Position numbers and translations under genes: made by a program. A stretch of DNA of 64,000 nt from Micromussa lordhowensis (taxonomy: Eukaryota; Cnidaria; Anthozoa; Scleractinia; Lobophylliidae), in NCBI GenBank assembly GCA_964020085.1, contig OZ026597.1, positions 18,160,109 to 18,224,108 of the forward strand. Reading direction: 5' to 3'. The notes under the pieces are model-generated. The model was not told where the DNA came from, searched no databases, and saw only the letters and a list, made by a program, of their open reading frames with translations. How positions within the stretch are numbered: position 1 is the first letter of the stretch; every line of letters starts with the position of its first letter. Below are positions 60,401 through 64,000 of this stretch, in pieces.

Positions 60401-61571
60401 AAACGTTCAGTCTAGATGCGCATTAAAAACGGCCTTCATTGCCGGGAACTGAGCCTTGGCACAATGTCAACAAGAGTGATAAACGATTTGAGCTCATTCA
60501 ACATGGTTCAGTATGGGTCAGTGCCACTTAATGCTTTTAAAATGAAAACACGAGGGCTAGTTCTTCTTTTTTTAGGTTTCTTGCTGCATCACAGTTGGTG
60601 ACTTAAGCGGATTATTGTTCACAAAATTCTCAAATGTCGTTTTATTGGTGAACCAAGGATTATCGACCGTTGACTAGCATGAGCTATAAACGGCTGTTAA
60701 AGCATGGTCGGGAATTAATAAAAAACGAATCAGTAAATCCCGCCGAACAAATTAGTAATTCGAATTTTCTTCAAATTCTTGCAATTGGTGTATGGACACT
60801 ATGGAGACATCCATATGCGAATTTTTCATGACGGCTTGACCGGCTTGGGTCTGGAAAATGTACCATTTAATTAACAATTTCTGAAGTACAATATAGTCAT
60901 TAGTATTGAGGGTGTATTTAAACTTCTTAAATCTATCGTTAAACTTGTTTATGCAAGATGGCTGTTAGGAATGAAAATGCTAAACAGCTCCTTGAGCGAG
61001 ATCGAAGTTTGTTTTGCATTCTTCTGTCTGTGTCAGTGACAGTTCAATGGCCTTGTTTTGTCATCTTGTTAGCGTGTTGATAACTTAGCGTGTAACAAAA
61101 ATGAGGCTGCCTTGTGAAAAAAATAATGTCGTATTTATTGTATCTGTGCTAGCGAGTATGAATATAGGAGAGCCGATGTTTGTATGAAAACAAGTGGTTT
61201 ATACGTGCAAAATATCAACGAAAAGTAACGATAACGATAACGAAACTTGGTAAATTTTCTGTGTGTTAGTTTGTTATTTAATGGTGGAGAAACGTCTGTT
61301 GTTGAACTAAACAAAACATTAGTACAAACCAAAGAGTGATCAAGTTAACGATGAATGTATAACAACGGTCAAATGAACAATAGATCTTTCAACTCCAAAA
61401 CAGCCTTTGAACAGTTAGTAATTGCGAACATCAAGTTGAACCGCAAACCACAAAGAAGAAAGCAAGCTTAAATTTGATAATGATGTGCCTACCTTGTGAT
61501 GTTACAACCCCTAAGAGAACAAGGAGTGTTTCGAAGATCATAAAACAACGGCGTGAATCAGGAGCGTCCAT
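53556..61571 (-). CDS. Receptor C: nicotinic acetylcholine receptor-like subunit, alpha type, complete (6 coding exons)
   Basis: Cys-loop channel subunit, 494 aa. Exons in transcript order: 61493-61571, 59120-59262, 57650-57694, 56616-56725, 55617-55798, 53556-54481; total 1485 nt, all GT-AG and in frame. The leader has basic residues (DSRRC) before a hydrophobic core. Loop D Trp (RQMWTN), loop A WKPDIILYN, Cys-loop C162-C176, loop B GSWTYTG and loop C YSCCPHPFIDITY with C226-C227 are present. M1 is about 244-267, M2 275-294 with Gly (not Ser) at 2', M3 308-330, M4 about 471-491, ending MIPK. NKS and NLT sequons are present. The last exon and its 3' flank are closely copied in receptor D. The start is the first ATG of exon 1; an internal Met at codon 11 is an alternative. 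Confidence 0.92.
55617..55798 (-). CDS. Receptor C exon 5 (Cys-loop and loop B)
   Basis: 182 nt from NIGFGETGAIYNF to the Gly codon of GSWTYTG, split by the intron (donor gtgagg). The exon contains the whole Cys-loop (CKININYFPFDEQTC). Receptors A and B have no intron at the 3' border. Confidence 0.92.
56616..56725 (-). CDS. Receptor C exon 4 (110 nt)
   Basis: Encodes MWTNPYLRWDPKKYGG through WKPDIILYN, with acceptor ctgtag and donor gtaagc. It holds the loop-D Trp and loop-A Tyr. Confidence 0.93.
57650..57694 (-). CDS. Receptor C exon 3 (45 nt)
   Basis: Encodes DSKNQILSSKVWLRQ between acceptor ccaacag and donor gtacag. Confidence 0.93.
58350..58821. mobile_element. MITE of about 470 bp in receptor C intron 2
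   Basis: Terminal inverted arms of about 55 nt: GGTGGGTGGTAAGATGACTG, ACACTTCAGGCTAACAGGCC, ATATTCGTAT at the left and the diverged inverse at 58770-58821. A lone related end (CAGCCTGAAATGTCAGTCATC) lies upstream at about 58233. Confidence 0.6.
59120..59262 (-). CDS. Receptor C exon 2 (mature N terminus)
   Basis: 143 nt encoding EDFEHRLIHDLFKSGYSKDA and an NKS sequon, then FDLAYSQLIYL. Acceptor cacacag, donor gtaagg. Confidence 0.9.
61493..61571 (-). CDS. Receptor C exon 1 (signal peptide)
   Basis: 79 nt, ATG at 61571-61569; encodes MDAPDSRRCFMIFETLLVLL and on to TSQ, donor gtaggc. The phase-1 end matches exon 2. It is placed 2.2 kb upstream of exon 2 by leader character, phase and donor alone, so it is less certain than the other exons. 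Confidence 0.72.
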
Positions 61572-63267
61572 AACTAGCCCAAAGCGCATAGTGCTTCAAC
61601 GTGTCTCCAATGCGTCGAAGTTGGACTGAGCAACAATTCACATTCTTTTGTATGTAAATTTGCCCTTCTGACTACAGGAGATGTATTGTGGAATACTCTG
61701 TCAGCGGGAATACTTGGTTTCGTTTGTTTTGCGCCCAAAGAGAAGAATTTGATGGGATGAAACAAATTAGCAACTCTTGACAGGTTTTGTTACCAACAGA
61801 GCTTGTAATCAAAGGTCGCACTGTTCATGTGATGTGAGCGTACTTTTGTGATTGTGTATCGACTGTTTATTCAGGAGCTGTTGGATTTTTACACTTGTTT
61901 CTTAAGTTTACAAAGTTACTCTGCTTTTGAACGAATTGGTTCTTGGAACCCAACAGACATGATTATGGTCAAAATGCATAACCCAAATTATCGTGTTACC
62001 ACATTCTACACTTCTCTTCACAATGATGTTGGAACTCCTGTCAACGTACATGTATTAATCAATTGAATCATCGCTTCATGTGCCACCAGTTAACATGTTG
62101 CTTTCAAGAAATATCTCCCCAGGTATCATTGTATGGTCACTCGAGGTCTTGTTTATTAGCAAATTTACAAACCATTACATTAACACGGCTCTGAGACGCT
62201 TCATGAAAAGTTCAAAACAGCTTTAATGAACAGGTTCTTTTGTGCGAAGAAAATTGTTAAGTGGAGCCTTTTCGTCAGTGGAATGTCTCTATTGTCCAAG
62301 TTTGCCGGCTTCACTCAGCCAAACAAATTTTAATTGAATAGACTCACAATAGACGTTTTTGCATATTTCACCTGGGTTCAGCTGCTGTTGTTTTAGTCTT
62401 CGTGCATTTGTTATTGAAAGTTGTTAATACCAGTGAGTTTGATCATAATGACCGTAATCAGCAAATCATAAACACAGTGCTGGTGACCTGAGGTCCTATT
62501 AGTAGAAGTATTTTGAAGCGTTGGTGCATATCATGTGATATACCGCGAGCAGATCGCTCCTGCCTCCTGCTAATTGAAAATTACAATTGGAAATTGCGAC
62601 GATTTTTGTTGTTGAGCATACTGGGTAGGAATTTGAAGTGCGTGGCAATTTTTGGCGCGTCCATACATTGACAAAAAACCACAGACAACTGAAAATGTAA
62701 AACGTAAACTGAAAGTGTACATATCTGACGTAGGCTTCCTGTTAAAATATCTGATTCTCTATTATTAGGGAAAAAGTAATTGTTTGCCACCTCTCTCTCT
62801 CTACCAAAAAAGAAAGAATTATTTAATTTGGTTTCAGTGGAGTATTGTACTGATTAGGTAGCAACCATGGATATCAGCATGATGCACAGTTTCTAAGTTC
62901 CTGAAGACCAAGCATGTTTAGCCATTTAACCACGAAGTGAAACTTTTAGCTTTGTAACAACATGGCTAAATATGTTTCATTCCATCATGCCCGGCGATAA
63001 CAAACCAGTATCTATAATCTATTTCAGTATGATCCTCACCGGCTTAAGCATCTTAAATGCAGCAGTGAACAGTGCAAAATTGTAAACGTTTTACTTTATG
63101 TCCAGTACTTCAAGGCTTGTTGCTAATTATTTGTCAGTGAAAAAGTGTCCATACCACCGGCTTCACCGTAGTTAGTTGGAATAGAATGCGAAGTTTACCA
63201 AAATGTTTACCAAAGGCCAGAACTCTTCCGATAAAAAGTTGTTTGCCAAGGAGCTTCGCCCTTGTAG
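61572..63267. other. Intergenic between receptors C and D
   Basis: Should hold the receptor C promoter and the receptor D 3' end. No other gene recognised; short open frames only. Confidence 0.45.
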
Positions 63268-64000
63268 TTACTTTGGAATCATAAAGTAGAACGCCAGTGT
63301 GGATCCCAAGATAGTGATGGCCGTGATCCAGAAGAATGCAATGTCCAGAACTGCGGCTGCGTGATGCCAGTCATTGACCTTTGCATCTGACTCTTGCGTG
63401 TCTTTCAAATGAGAAACGATAGCGCGCATGCCAAAAACGATCTCTTCCATCCGCTCGTCCGATGGTGTGAGTGACATGTTAGATCCCAGGGGTGACGTGT
63501 GGAAACATTTGCTGTCAGTTTCCGTGTCACATTTCTTTGCGCTCGCGAGCTTTGGCATGGAAACTACCAGATGATTCTGACTACGGGGGATTTCGTAGGG
63601 AAGTCCTTGCGCTTTCCTCATGTAGATATTCTTGTCCTTATCGTTTTCTTTAATCTTGGCTCGTTCCTCTGACGGTATGGCCAGTAGCATTGGGCCTAAG
63701 ATATCCAGAATTAGCTTGCGGAACCAGGCAGGCATCTTCCTTTCTGGATCACGGTGATAAACTCTCAGAATAGAGCACGTGATGAGCAGGGCTACAGTGA
63801 CCTGTACCAGGACTGTCACCGTGTATTTGCCAATCAGCGGAGTCACCTCCGAGGTGCGCGGCACGTTCTCTGTGAAAACCATCATGAACACGGTCAAACC
63901 CAGGAGAATGGTTATGACCAGGCCCATGCGCTCACCTGACTCTGGCGGCAGATAGAAGGAGAAAACCGTCAAGACAGCCAGGACAATGCACGGAATGATG
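63268..64000 (-). CDS. Receptor D: nicotinic receptor-like subunit, 3' part only (cut by window end)
   Basis: Last coding exon from inside M1 to the stop TAA at 63270-63268; 244 codons are visible and the 5' part lies beyond 64000. It reads M1 (IIPCIVLAVLTVFSFYLPPE), M2 with Glu -1', Gly 2', Thr 6', Leu 9' and Glu 20', M3, the cytoplasmic loop and M4, ending MIPK. About 22 of 234 comparable residues differ from receptor C, most of them in the cytoplasmic loop. Similarity to C continues past the stop, so the duplication took in the 3' untranslated region. The whole coding part is open, so there is no sign of a pseudogene here. It is in the same orientation as B and C. Confidence 0.93.
   Translation of the reverse strand, partial: IIPCIVLAVLTVFSFYLPPESGERMGLVITILLGLTVFMMVFTENVPRTSEVTPLIGKYTVTVLVQVTVALLITCSILRVYHRDPERKMPAWFRKLILDILGPMLLAIPSEERAKIKENDKDKNIYMRKAQGLPYEIPRSQNHLVVSMPKLASAKKCDTETDSKCFHTSPLGSNMSLTPSDERMEEIVFGMRAIVSHLKDTQESDAKVNDWHHAAAVLDIAFFWITAITILGSTLAFYFMIPK

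Overview
This is a gene-sparse, AT-rich animal genome window with intron-split genes, GT-AG splice sites, trinucleotide microsatellites, a 200-base assembly gap (24114-24313) and many fold-back transposon remnants. The receptor types, the gene content and the repeat families point to a cnidarian, probably an anthozoan such as a stony coral. That assignment is an inference; no species marker was seen.

The main content is four nicotinic-acetylcholine-receptor-like (Cys-loop) subunit genes. Receptor A lies on the + strand at 8469-17589 (6 coding exons, 510 aa). Receptors B (45185-50175, 5 exons, 476 aa), C (53556-61571, 6 exons, 494 aa) and D (63268 to the window end, 3' part only) form a head-to-tail cluster on the - strand. 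The three complete genes were rebuilt exon by exon here; every junction keeps frame and has GT-AG borders. All three have a signal-peptide exon, a second exon of 140 or 143 nt, and exons of exactly 45 and 110 nt, the classical nicotinic receptor layout. They differ in later introns: A is interrupted between M1 and M2, C after the loop-B Trp motif, and B has one uninterrupted last exon. All three have vicinal cysteines in loop C, so they are alpha-type. C and D are close duplicates.

Between the receptor loci are two unrelated genes. One is an intronless CITED-family transcriptional co-regulator on the - strand (32211-32594). The other is a two-exon F-box protein, an FBXO36 homologue, on the + strand (38356-41244).

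Region by region: 1-8.4 kb holds retroelement debris and two fold-back elements; 8.5-18.5 kb is receptor A with LINE, MITE and THAP remnants in its long first intron and a duplicated 3' flank; 20.5-29.9 kb is dense in repeats (tRNA-derived SINE, fold-back elements, and an inverted duplication of a broken THAP-domain exon around the gap); 32 kb is CITED; 38-41 kb is FBXO36; 42.7-44.1 kb is a nest of inverted repeats; 45-64 kb is the receptor B/C/D cluster with a LINE 3' end between B and C.

The three complete receptors should be secretory-pathway membrane subunits that assemble as ligand-gated cation channels; nothing in the window shows which ones co-assemble. No operon, CRISPR array or clearly new molecular system was found. 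The best leads are the receptor cluster, with its pore and binding-site substitutions and natural intron variation, and the young-looking MITEs with clean target duplications.
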